From: Folioceros fuciformis
Lineage: Eukaryota; Anthocerotophyta; Anthocerotopsida; Anthocerotales
Reading direction: 5' to 3'
Length of the DNA stretch: 56,783 bases
Assembly: GCA_049999805.1 (NCBI GenBank)
Contig: JBNGIO010005918.1
Coordinates: forward strand, 140,357 to 197,139
The stretch's first letter is position 1, and every line of letters starts with the position of its first letter. Of the stretch, positions 44,777 to 55,468 are shown piece by piece. A model generated the notes under the pieces. The model worked only from the letters and a program-made list of their open reading frames with translations. It ran no database searches and had not been told where the DNA came from. A program made the translations under genes and the position numbers.

Positions 44777-45536
44777 GGAGGCCGCGGGAGGGTGAAAATG
44801 GTAGGAGCGGAGCGGACCGGCGCGGCTCTGCCTGGCCGGGTGTGACGAGTCCACGAAATGTGTGGTGGAGGTGGCAGAAGTGAGGCAACTGGACTGGGTC
44901 CGTGAACGTGGGTGAGCCGTGTTGAATAATAGATGAATGTCGTCTGTAGAGTGAAAGTCAGCAGCAAATGAAAACTTGAGGCGGCAAAAGGGAAGGGGAA
45001 GGGGAAAGGGGAAAGGGAAAGAGAAAGGGAAGGAGACGAGCACATGGTGCGCGACCTGCTCCTCCGCGTTCGCCGCTGGCAGCGCGGCGCCCGGAGCCCT
45101 AAAACTAGGGTTGTCACGGGCGCGCGACGGTGTACGTGCGATTGCGGCGTGGCCTCTGGGTCTCCCGGGTTTTGCGCTGCGTAGGCGTGCTATATGGTAG
45201 AGCCAATGGTACGCAGGCGCGCAGTCCCAGAATCATTAACAACTTTTCACACGATTATTTACAACTAGTAGTAGCAGGCAGTGGCAGACGGGTGGAGGGT
45301 GAGGTGCCATACAAGACAGATTTGTCCTTGCCCCGGCCTTGAATGATGGCATACCGTTGGGAACCTGGGACACGGTTTTGCGCGGGCCTGCCGCTTGGGT
45401 GCCCCGGACGGTGTCGCGCACGGGCGATCTAATGGCTCCCGCGCCAACAAAGTTACAGCAGTCGGTTACGGGGGGACTTTTATTACCGTCTACTCGGCTG
45501 GGGCTGATAAAAGTTCCTTTACCCTGCCAATGCCCC

Positions 45537-45543
45537 TATAAAA
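45537..45543 (+). promoter_or_regulatory. TATA box of the MIR319 primary transcript
   Basis: TATAAAA in CCCCTATAAAACCG, about 340 bp before the first hairpin and followed by a GCA/GCG repeat leader. The spacing predicts transcription starting near 45565-45575. No competing protein-coding start makes sense here. Confidence 0.65.
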
Positions 45544-45879
45544 CCGTACTCCTCCTACACTTCCTCATACTGTGTGAGCGGCCGCAGCAGCGCGGCAGTA
45601 GCAGCGCGGCAGCGGCAGCGGCAGCGGCAGCGGCAGCGGTAGCGGCTTCATCCAACTTCCCAGCTTTCGGCACCAGCCCAGCAGCGGCGCCCCTCGGCCT
45701 CGTGGGAAGTCCAGTCCGGGCGCTACTACCGTCCACCCCCATCCCCGACGTCCGGTCTCGCACGCCGCGCGCCCCGTGCCTCTCCCCCGCCTGTCCGCCT
45801 CGAGCTCCAGCGTTGCTGGCCCCGACTCCGCGACGTCTCGGCCCTGCATGCATAGGCTACTTCTGCATCCGGTCCGATC

Positions 45880-46048
45880 GGGAGCCCCTTTCAGTTCAAT
45901 TGGCGGTGGTGAGGGGCGTCTTCAGCTGCTGACTCAGGCATCCGTGTCGCCTAAGATCGCCGCACGCTGTGTTAAGCCACGCGATTGCCTGATGCCGGAG
46001 CTGCTGACGCCTTTTGCCCGCTTCACTTGGACTGAAGGGAGCTCCCAG
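45880..46048 (+). ncRNA. MIR319 precursor hairpin 1
   Basis: The 3' arm holds TTGGACTGAAGGGAGCTCCC (46027-46046), the miR319 sequence. The 5' arm star region (45882-45902, GAGCCCCTTTCAGTTCAATT...) pairs along its whole length, with G:U pairs and few mismatches. A second paired block nearer the loop (GGCGTC...CAGCT...GGCATC at about 45920-45952 with GATGCC...AGCTGCTGACGCC at 45990-46013) gives the long stem typical of MIR319/159 precursors, which are processed from the loop downward. Total about 169 nt. Confidence 0.94.
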
Positions 46049-46145
46049 CTTCTCCCTGGGTTGCATTTCTACTTTCCGTCCTATTCACCTCTGGTCACGC
46101 CGCTGGCTTGGTGTGTGCAGGTCTCGTACCGGTGTGCATGCCGAT

Positions 46146-46325
46146 CCGGAGCGAGCTTCCTTCCGTTCAACTGTGGATGGGACGGGGTGAGTTCATCTGC
46201 CAGCTCAGGCTTTTGAGTGCCCCGTCGGACAGGGTGTTGTCATGACGAGGTAGCCGCTTGCCTGATATGGGAGCTGCCTTCACTTCTTCCTGCCTTCACT
46301 TGGACTGAAGGGAGCTCGCTCCTGG
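46146..46325 (+). ncRNA. MIR319 precursor hairpin 2
   Basis: The 3' arm holds TTGGACTGAAGGGAGCTCGC (46300-46319), identical to hairpin 1 except for one base near the 3' end. The 5' arm (46149-46173, GAGCGAGCTTCCTTCCGTTC...) pairs with it, and pairing extends outward (CCGGAGCGAGC with GCTCGCTCCTGG). A loop-proximal block also pairs (GCCAGCTCAGGC near 46200 with GCCTGA...GGGAGCTGCC near 46259-46279). Hairpins 1 and 2 align over about 60 bp around the mature sequence, indicating tandem duplication, but their outer stems differ. Confidence 0.92.
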
Positions 46326-48905
46326 TTTCTGCTCTCCTGGTTTCTTTTCCTTCGGACTGCTGGCCGTGAGAATTCGCGGCCACATCTGGCACTATCCGAA
46401 GATGTATCTGGCGGTGGGGCAACTCATGGTGGAAGGAACGCTGTACGGATCTTCCAGTTGCGATGTGATTCACACCTGGACTCTCTACTCTCATTTTGAA
46501 GCGTGAAGACCTTGTTTGATGCCGCTCAAACCCCGTCTGGGCAGTATCTTGACATGTTTTCATTGGCTTTGGTTTGTGTGCAGGTTCAGCTGTGCTGTCC
46601 ACTGTCAGCCGCTCCACCCCTGGCAGCAGCGCTTGCAAGTGAAGTTTCGCGCGAGTTCCTCTACGGGATGTCCTTCTCTGTTTGTGCAAGGTATCAAGGC
46701 TTGGGGGCTTGGGGTTGGAAGATTATCTTTTCCTGCTCGGCTTCGCTGTGTTGGAGAGATCTTCCGGTCACCCTCGAGCCGAAAGTTTTCAACCTCAGGC
46801 AGGCTTTGATAGAATGGGTTTGTCGCCCATCTTGAGTACTGCCACACACCGCGACTACCATCGCGTGGGCTAGGCTTCATGTGATTTTGTCACTCGTCGA
46901 AATGGGCTATCTGTCATAAACGGGGTTGCCAGTCGTAAACGATAAGAGCACATGCATATATTGCCTCTGAACTCTGTGAAACCTTCATCAAATCCGGACC
47001 TTAGCACGTGCATCTCCATTGACGGATTGTTTAGAAGATGTTTAACCAGTAAAATGACTTGAAATCCGATTCGCTTACATCTACGAAAATATGTCATGTG
47101 GCAGGGCAGCTACAAAACGCTATCGAGAAAGGGAGAATTGAACACTAGGAACATGGTGTAGACAACTTTTCTGTACCACATGATACGTGGACAGTCGCAT
47201 GTCGACCTTAGAAGATCGGCTGTAAATGCGTCTCAGAGAATGTCACCCACATCTAGAGGAGAGAGAAAGTATAGTGTACAGGAAAAGAGAAAGTGCACAG
47301 CTTGCTCGTCCTTCGAGGCGTGTAAAATGAAACGAAGAGTGAAGCACGCAGTGCCGCGAGGGAGTAACCTGTCACTTTTGTGCACCACGCAACGTAGATT
47401 TGGCAGTTCTTACACGCAACTCTTACCTTCCTAGATAGGACAGCTAGAAGTAATTCTGAGATCAGCAGAAATTCGGAGCCTAAAACCCCTTAAGCAAATG
47501 AAAAATAAGTAGCTGAAAATGTGAAAGTTGGTGTGCACAGAAGTACCTTACCCTCTTTATATTATATTTATTATGCAGTGTTTTTTCTTGTTACACTTCC
47601 TAGTGTTCTGACTTGCTACAATATCTAGTGTTCTTCCCTCGCTATATAGTACGAAGTGTTCTTCTTAAACATGTGACACGAAAGATAGGATAAGGTGCCA
47701 GGTGAGGAACTCTTTTAATTGAATCTCGACAAATAAGAAAGTTGTTAGTCTACCGATGAATGAAATCTCACTTGGATCCTTACAAGCTTCCTATCACAAG
47801 AGCCTTTTGAAGTTTCTCTTCATTGTATTCATGTGTGGTGCATCCTAATGTACCTATTGTGGCCTATTGTGGTAATCACTTAAATTGGTGATGATCACCA
47901 ATTTGAATAGGAAGTGTTGAACTCGGGCTCTAGAAACACCCAATTTTGTAGCATAGTAGTGTACAATGATTTACACTATACCTTTGTACAATGAAAGGAA
48001 CATAGATGACAACTCAAGACTTTGATCCTCCCTTTAAAGAGGATATTGTTCTTTCAGCATATAGGAGCTCTCCTATCAAGCACCATTAAGGGAGTTCAAC
48101 CCTAATTTTTCTTGTTCTCTTCCTCTTGAAGAGTTCTAAAGAACATTTCTTAGACCTTAGTTGTAAAATGGCTCTTGTCTCCCCATTGTTATAATAAAAT
48201 AGACACAACCTAGTTGTGAAAAATACAATCTTTTTTTTTTTTTTAATTTACATAGGTACTCAAAGGCTACTTAATCTATTGGTGAGCTTGACCCCTTCTC
48301 ATCCATTTGAAAGATGATGTTCTTTGCATATTCCAAACTCTTGTTACAAGCTACATGAAATGGAGTGCCATGTAACAAATATTTTTGTATGATAATTTCT
48401 CTATTATATGCTTTTCATATTAAGTTTTTTTAATGTCATGACATTGTGAGTTCTTTGCTATGAACTTTCTCTAATTCACTCTTAACCCTAAATAATCCTT
48501 TTGCTATACAGTTGAACACTGTTGTTGTCCCTTGATAAATGTTATATTCTACTCTTGTCCCAAAAATATTTTACAGTGTATTCTTAACCCCAACTCCTTG
48601 TTCTATTGGACTTTGTTACCCTCAAATCATAGAAGTCTCTTCTACTTTATAATTAGTTTTTGAGCATGTTGTTCCCAACTCGTTAGGTTGGGTTGCAAAG
48701 GGGAGCATTGGCCAAAATTCACAAGTGCACCCCTCTACAGGCTGAACACTCCTTTATCCACCTTGCTATTGAGATCCACTGGGCATGTGCAAGGCATTTT
48801 CCAAGTTTTTAAAGTCTTGCATCAAAGGTGGTACATAGTAAGAAAAATAGGCTTGTCTCTCTTTTCATGCATTGTAGGTTCTTTTGGTAGAGGGTTTCTA
48901 TTGCT

Positions 48906-49106
48906 CTACAATTAGCTTTGGCTAATGCCATATTATTCTACAACTAGCTTTGGCTAATGCCATATTATTCTACAACTAGCTTTGGCTAATGCCATATGAA
49001 GGACGATAACAAACTAGCTTNNNNNNNNNNAACTAGCTTTGGCTAATGCCATATGAAGGACGATAACAAACTAGCTTTGGCTAATGCCATATGAAGGACG
49101 ATAACA
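48906..49106. repeat. 32/39-bp minisatellite with internal N gap
   Basis: Core AACTAGCTTTGGCTAATGCC. Early units end ATATTATTCTAC; later ones end ATATGAAGGACGATAAC. A 10-N gap (49021-49030) sits between two identical stretches. Confidence 0.88.
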
Positions 49107-49135
49107 TTGGCAGGAGAGGCATCATCAACAACTAT

Positions 49136-49236
49136 AATAGTAGGTAAACTCTTTCTCCTTCTAGAGCAACTCTAGTAGTAGATAAACCCTTTCTCTTTCT
49201 GGAGCAACTCTAATAGTAAGTAAACTCTTTCTCCTT
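49136..49236. repeat. ~50-bp tandem repeat, 2-3 copies
   Basis: Units share TAGTAGGTAAACTCTTTCTC and CTTCTGGAGCAACTCTA. Another loose repeat (CTTCCTTAGCTCTTAATAA-like, ~26 bp) follows at 49690-49800. Confidence 0.7.
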
Positions 49237-50147
49237 ATGGACTATGATATTTTAGGTGTTATTAGTAGTCATTAGTTGTTAAGAGTTAGCCCAATAATGT
49301 TTATCTCCCTTTTTATAGTAGATGGGTTTTTCATCTTGTTTTTCTAAAATAAATTAAGGATTATCTTTCCTTTGTAACTCATTCTTATGTATTTTAAATC
49401 CTCATCTATTTTCTGTTTTTAATGTGATACGTATTCTTATCTTTTAGTTGTCTTTGATAGTTAGTTTTAGTACCTATTATTAGTCCTTAATGCTTCATGA
49501 ATTCATATCTTCTAATGATCATTTATGTATATTATACGATTTCTAATATATCTTTTCATCTTCTAATTGTATCTCATAGATATAGTTGAGTTCCCAATAA
49601 TATCCTTTTAGCCTTTCACAATCTCCTCCTCCTCCTCTATGTCCTAGTAGTCTTCAATATGTATACTTGACCTCTAATGATGTATTCTTAACCCCTAATA
49701 AATATTTTTCCTTAGCCCTTAATAAATCTCTTCCTTAGTGCTTAATAAGTCTCTTCCTTAACTCTTAACAGTTCTCCCTTCCTTAGCTCCAAATAGTTCT
49801 CTTCCTCAGCTCGGCAATATCAAGTGTATGTCCTTAACCCCTATAAACTCTCTTATCTCCTACTACAAAATATCTATTTTATGTCAAAAATGTTCTCTAA
49901 CATCATTCAGTAACCCACATTCTCCGGTAAGCCCTAATCTACGCCTTCCCTGATCCACTCGAGTTGAGTTGGGTGGGTCATCCGTGTGAGAAAATGCAAT
50001 AATTTCGAGCCATTTTATTAGGTGCAAGAATTTGACGAACTTGGGACTAGTGGAAAGGCTAAAAAGACTCTAGAGCAATTTTGACAGACCTAAAAAGAAA
50101 ATTGTAATTTGGGAAACCCCGGCGAAGGTGGCGGGCAACTCAGGAAA

Positions 50148-50439
50148 CATGGCGGGCATCAAGTCCCAGGAAACGGAAGTGGAGACTGAAGGGCTCGCGA
50201 CAGGTTGGAAGGCTGGTCACAGGGCAGCCAACTTCTCTGTCATGCTGCTGGGAGGGGTAGCTAATCGTTTCCTGCCTCCGACTCTGCCTGCATGCAATGC
50301 CAGGACCCAGCATCAGATTGTCCATTCATGGGACCACTACCTGCACAGGCAAGTGCCCACGGCGTCAAAGCCTGCCTTCCAGAGGCAACCTAAGTACAAG
50401 TTGGATGTGCCCCCTCCGCTACCAAACACACACGCATAG
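50148..50439 (+). other. Possible upstream exon or uORF of the bromodomain gene
   Basis: From the AT to GC shift at about 50110, a plus-strand frame MAGIKSQETEVETEGLATG runs to a stop at 50439. It has plausible genic composition but no recognisable domain, and I cannot find a phase-consistent splice to 51226. It could be a 5' UTR exon, an upstream small ORF or a separate short gene. 50440-51225 holds further gene-like sequence without an assignable frame; a TAG lies in frame just before the 51226 ATG. Confidence 0.3.
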
Positions 50440-51225
50440 CACTTGCTAAGATTTCGCCTTTCCTCTTAAGAGTTTTGTACAAACGATTGATGGAATAACA
50501 GTGGTGCAAGGGCCAACATACTTCGTTGAGGCAGCAGCAGAAGAGCGAGGGGTGCTTTACCAGCCCTTGGAGCCCAGTGCAGCTACCAAAGCCCCAAGCG
50601 TCAGGTCCACAGCAACATTCCATTCATGCCCTATCCTAGCACGGGCCTGCTGCCCGAACATGGGCTCTGCAACCTGCCAAACCACATACAGGTTAACAGA
50701 AAACGTGGCATGACTTTCAGCATTCTCCTGCAAATTTGAGATTGACACCTACCTCGGCAGGGCGAGATGGGGGTAGACGTACGCCTGACAGTGTGGCCGC
50801 TAGCTCAGCCGTGGAATGCCATAGCAGCTTCTCCTGAAAAGCGAAAACCCCCAGTCCAAACAGCAATCCCAGGCTACTTCCCAGCAAGCGCTCCTGCCAT
50901 CAACAACCCGCCAGCCAGCCCTAAGGCCCAAGCCGACATTACAGTGAGCAGCACGTGAGGAGAGGAGGAGATGCAACATACCTGCATCAACAAGGAGTTC
51001 ATGGCGCTGAGGCAGCGGAGGCTACCGAGGCAATGCGGCAGCAGCAGGACGAGACACCGGCACCGGCTGTCCTCTCCGACGATCCAGTAACAGGTAGAGC
51101 CTTGCAGGCCTATAGCCGCCGTGGAGGCCGGGTGATTACCGGCATGACCGGTGACTGGCAGCCCTCCCGACATGTCAACCGAAATTCCACGTTCCTGCCA
51201 CTTTTCCGTCGCGCCATAGCTGAGC

Positions 51226-54046
51226 ATGATGGGCTCAAGGAGTCCACCGTCACCACAGGCCGCGGCAGGAGCGGGAAGTGGCGGAGGTCGAAGGTCTGCT
51301 CAGTTTCACAGCGACCCTCCAGTGAAACGAAGATCATTGGCGGGCCTGCTACAGATCAATGCTCCTGGTGCCGACAGCGGGACTGGGGAAGCCGCAGCAA
51401 ACCATCGCAGAGATAGATTGCTATGGAGGCCTGCGGCAGATTCGATCAGGGAATTGGCATTGCTACCGCAGAAGCCGAAACTTGCTGCATCGGTGGAGAA
51501 AGCAGCTATGCCTGGGGGAGGAGCTGCTGCTCCTGCAGCTGCTCATCCGCGTCACTCTGATTGTCCGGTGCTACCACAGAAACAGGAGTCTGAATCGAGG
51601 TGTTCGTCCGATTTGACGTTTGCGGCATCCTTGAGTGTATCTATCCTTGCTGTCCCGGATGCTCACGCACCTCAGTCGGCAGCGGAAAACGTAGCGGACA
51701 ACCAGGCTTTTCTGTCGAAAGGAACGCTTCCTGCGGATGCTGCCACTAGGAGCACAGTGAGGAAACGGCAATTGTCAGATTCGCATTTTGATCGACACGA
51801 GGAGGGTGCTACTTCACCTGTTACAGAGCAGGGCAGAGTCAGACTTGCACCTCCGTTTGCTGCTTTCCAGAGTGATGGGAACCAGGCGTCAGCTGCCCTG
51901 TCCAGGGCTTTGCCCATTCCTGAGGTTTATAATGTTCAGGCTAGGAGACTTAAGATTGTGGAGCTTACTGAACGAATGAAGAAGGTAGAGAGCATTGCTG
52001 ATACCCTGTCAAAGCTGCTGTCCAGCAATTTCATGCTGCCTAATCCAACCGACAACTACACAGGTGCAGAACGAAGTGAAGGATGTTCAGCAATGTCGTG
52101 AGTTGTTTATGCGGCGTAGACAAGATATAGTCAAACACCGTCAAGGTGGCGTGAAGAAGGCGAATGTGGTGGATCTCATAAAAATGAGACTTGCTCTTGG
52201 TAGACGGGAGGAAAGTCTTTTTCGACATATGAAGACCATTCTTGCACAAGTTCGCTCCTGGCGCTTGCCTTGAGTGCGGGTCACTTTGGAGACTTTGCGC
52301 ATGTCATCGCAAGTTTCAGTGTCGGGTAGAGGGCCAACCAGTTCTTGACTCACCTTCGTGTCGGCATGTTTAGGTCAGGGGACATCGGAAGGCTCTTCCA
52401 TTCCTTATTCCCGTGGACGCAGCTCTCTATGACCTCCGAAATTACTACATGGTGAGCTTTCCTTATACAAAACCTGGAGCAAGCTTTTGCTACTGTTGAT
52501 GCAGAGGGCAGACCGACATATTTCTAAGATCTGTGTTAACTGTCCCGTCCTCTGCCAACTGGTCTGCAGATCATAAGAAGGCCCATGGATCTTGCAACTA
52601 TTCATGGCAAGTTGGAGTCGAAGAGTTACCAAAATGTGCGTCAGGTTTGTGAGGATGTGCGTCTTGTCTTCGAGAATGCCATGACCTATCACGAGAGTAA
52701 GACAGAGCTGCATAGAATGGCTGTGACCCTCTCCAAGTACTTCGACAAGAAATGGAGATTGCTAGAACCACAAGTCATTGACGTGGTATGCGCGGACTGC
52801 ACCTCATGTCGTAGGTGTTCACGATCGTTATGCCACTTTGTTTTGCAATTGTTGTGCTTCCTTAGCCTCAGTTTGAAGGATTCTTGCTCAGGAGGCCAGA
52901 AGTTGTAGGCAGGCGCTTTTTGAAGAGAGCCTTGCACAAGTGCAAAAGGCAGACGAGCAGGCGATCCGGCTTTGTGAGCAGGTATGGCTGGTTCGCTGTG
53001 ATCGAGCTAGGGTTGGGGAATGAGTTCGTGATATTTAAGCAGTACTTGAGACCGGCTCAGCCAACCCCCCTGAAGTTGTCCTCACTGCATGACTTGGAAG
53101 CTGGACGAGGCTGAGAGAGAGCTGGAGACCGTTTGCAGGTTGGACTTGGACACTGAAAACCGACTCTTAGGAAATTTTCTTCCCTCTGTGTGGTTTTCTT
53201 TCTTTTTCCTGTCTTCAGTCTTTGTCTGCAGTGAAATGGTGACCATGGAGATCAAGTGGTTCAATCCTGTGCATTGTCACCGCAGATCCACTCAATTCGC
53301 CCGAGATTGTGTGAGGGGACCAGCTCATGCAGCGAGGAGCAGCTGGGTAACGTACACGATGATGCACGAGTCTCAGCACTGTTTCCATAGCACTTCAATT
53401 CTTGTTCAATTGAAAGACATCACAATAAACAAGTTCTTAGGGGGTTTTTTTGCTTTGCGGTGGATGACTTTGTCTACGTTGCAGGGTGCGAGGAAAGGAT
53501 GTAAGCAAGGTCGCTTCCTACTGGAAAATTCGCCCAGGCCCATCTCTAAAGCTCAGGTTCGAATATTGGATCGCACGGAGCTGTGACAATCTCGTGTGCT
53601 ACCGTAGAACAGTAATTTACAAGCTTTGGCTGGCTTTGTGAAACAGAGAGAGGCTATCCTGTGGAGTTTGTACACAGCTCTCAAACGGACTCGCAGTGTC
53701 GTAAGTATGCCGGCGCAAACAGAGTAATACTCAGCTTTCCACTTGTCTCCTTTGTGTTTTTGGCGTGGCCGCCAGTCTGCCAAGGTTGTAGGGTTGTCAA
53801 TCAGCTTTGTATTGCCGAATACCGATACCCAGCACCATGTTCCTAAACATCCTTAGGGTGAGGAGTAGCAGTCGGATCGCTTCCTTGTTCGCAATTTGGA
53901 TTGGAAGCCGTTTGTCTGTTGTGCAGGGTGCTGGTTGGGGGAAACCTGCAAGAAGGAATGGAAGAGGGCAAATCAACGAAGTCAGTGATGGTGCATCACA
54001 TGATGTAGAGAGGTCACTTCCAGAGAAGGAGGGAGGCAGCTGCTAG
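51226..54046 (+). CDS. Bromodomain protein (GTE-like), atypical acetyl-lysine pocket
   Basis: Nine-exon model: 51226-51984, 52064-52249, 52374-52451, 52570-52785, 52892-52981, 53101-53138, 53485-53556, 53649-53700, 53927-54046. It is in phase throughout with GT-AG introns, 1611 nt, 536 aa. Residues 1-225 are low-complexity Ala/Ser/Pro. About 230-315 is helical (RLKIVELTERMKKVQNEVKD...RRRQDIVKHR). The bromodomain spans about 300-405: FLIPVDAALYDLRNYYMIIR, RPMDLATIHGKLESKSY, DVRLVFENAMTYH, MAVTLSKYFDKKW. A charged coiled coil follows (ALFEESLAQVQKADEQ, LDEAERELETVCR). The family reads acetylated histones in the nucleus. No NET domain is visible after the bromodomain, unlike plant GTE proteins. 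The bromodomain exons are firm. The last three exons are tentative; using an acceptor two bases earlier at 53647 gives a different C-terminus. Confidence 0.82.
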
Positions 54047-54611
54047 TGTGGCGTGATATTATGATGTGACCTGTTTCGTTACCTGCCCCCTATAGTTGGT
54101 GTGGCATGCATAACGCATCCTGGCAGTGTAAAATAACAGAGCATGAAACAATGGTCGCGATGCACCTCCTTCCTATTGTCGACATCTTCATCCCTGTGAA
54201 GTTAACATTCTGGCCCAGATAGATAACGTCGTGCAGTTAAGGAAGCAGTTGTGCTAGGCCTTGGGAATGCTTGGCCCGCGTCCATGCACCCGAGGGAACA
54301 TTTCCTCCGTAATGTCAAAGCGGAAGCGCCGGGCTCAGAAAGCGTGATTAGGAACTGTAGGACACGGGGAAGGAGGAAGGATGGGAAAAAGGAAAAAAAA
54401 TGTGGACAAGGCGGCCAGATATTTCGCAACACACAGAGAGTAGTGCACTGTACTTGCGACAACATTGCGCAGCTCAGGCCTGATTCCTAAATCCAAAGCC
54501 ACAAAGAGTGAGGGACACGAGGTGGTGTACATACTAAAACGAAAAGCTGGAAAGAGTTTTGTGGGTGGCAGTATGGACACAGTATGAGAGCGTGGGCGGC
54601 TGCGGCTTCGG
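54047..54611. other. 3' flank of bromodomain gene and spacer to MIR160
   Basis: No gene recognised. It includes an A-rich run (54380-54400) on plus. The 3' end of pri-miR160 (minus strand) probably lies here too. Confidence 0.4.
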
Positions 54612-54715
54612 CTGCGCGGCCAACCTGCATGGCTCCCTGCAGGCCAGCTAGGGAGCGTGCCAACATTTGGCACGCTTCTAAGGTGGCATACAGGGAGCCA
54701 GGCAGGCAGGTGGAG
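54612..54715 (-). ncRNA. MIR160 precursor hairpin
   Basis: Minus strand 54704-54684 reads TGCCTGGCTCCCTGTATGCC plus a final A, the exact miR160 of many land plants, on the 5' arm as expected. The 3' arm star (54645-54625, GGCCTGCAGGGAGCCATGCA...) pairs with it with a few central mismatches. The loop holds a second perfect stem, GCGTGCCAA-ATG-TTGGCACGC (54654-54676 on plus). The stem continues outside the duplex (CCTGC with GCAGG). The family directs cleavage of auxin response factor (ARF10/16/17-type) mRNAs. The transcript should start at higher coordinates. Confidence 0.95.
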
Positions 54716-55402
54716 CTGCTGCTCCGCCTTCGTCCAGGTCCAGGACCTGGACCGGGACCGGGACCGGAATGCTGTTAAGCAGCTCGGCCCTGCAGTGAAT
54801 GGCATCTCGCTGTTTGTCGAACAGCATGGCATCGCATTGCACTGCGCTGCGTCCCGTTGCAGTGCGGTGCATTCCGTCCGGAAATGCCATGTGCGGTGAA
54901 GATCCCGTAGTCAGGACACGAATTCCACGTCTGAGACGCGACAGGTTGGCTGCATACAATTGTGGAGTCGCCAGACACGATTTTGCGCCGCAGGAACACC
55001 GAGAAACAGAGCGGTCGCGGCCGCAGTCACGAACCCATGACGGTGCTGGATTCCATCCAGAGAGGTGCAAGGAAGCAAGACGGCGAGGGGAGAGAGGAGC
55101 AGGTGCGAGGACGGGAAGCAGAGGAGGCGCGGTGGCGGAGAGGGAAGAGCGCATGCGGAACAGAGAGCGTGAGGGCGATGAGAGTGCGAGTGCTAGGCGA
55201 GCGAATTACGAAAGGAGTGTTTGGGGGCGGGGGCAGGGGAATGAAGGAGTTGAAGGCGAGCGAATAAAAAGGAGAGAGACGAGAGGAGAAGAGCAGGTTG
55301 GGCGCGCGGGAAAGGAGAAGGGGGCAGAGAGGCAGAGACAAGAGAAGGCGAGAAGCGAGGCGAAGGCAGAGGTCAGGTCACAGGTCATCAAGTCAGGTCA
55401 GT

Positions 55403-55468
55403 GCGCAGGCCAGGCCAGGCCAGCCCAGGCCACGGCATGCCAGGCCAGGCCAGGCCAGGCCATGCCAG
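55403..55468. repeat. (GGCCA)n pentanucleotide repeat
   Basis: Imperfect GGCCA/GCCAGGCC units, interrupted by CACGGCATGC, in a GC-rich block. It translates to Pro/Gly/Ala/Arg-rich nonsense in every frame. Confidence 0.85.

Larger units (their letters stand above)
45565..46330 (+). ncRNA. pri-miR319 transcript (two tandem hairpins), approximate extent
   Basis: Start inferred from the TATA box; the minimal end is set by the second hairpin and the real 3' end is unknown. The 5' leader (45590-45640) carries a (GGCAGC)n run, which produces a poly-Ala frame on plus that I regard as non-coding. Two independent foldbacks each contain the miR319 sequence on the 3' arm. The family directs cleavage of TCP (and some MYB) mRNAs in land plants. 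Nothing in the window looks like a target. Confidence 0.7.
46331..50127. other. MIR319 downstream region and AT-rich spacer
   Basis: 46331-46880 is GC-balanced and may be the 3' part of pri-miR319. From about 46900 to 50100 the DNA is AT-rich with T-runs (48231-48244) and minisatellites. Short frames (for example 47180-47434 and 48688-48915) show no family features. Confidence 0.45.

Noticed and set aside
44675-45117. Leu-Pro/Phe-Pro repeat 'proteins' on minus
   Set aside because: Direct translation of the GGGCAA and GGGAAA microsatellites.
45339-45932. 197-codon plus-strand frame with a long poly-Ala run
   Set aside because: The Ala run is the translation of a (GGCAGC)n leader repeat. The frame begins upstream of the TATA box and runs into MIR319 hairpin 1. 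No domain.
53089-53586. 165-codon frame across bromodomain-gene introns
   Set aside because: It runs through two good introns. The spliced model gives continuous coiled-coil sequence instead.
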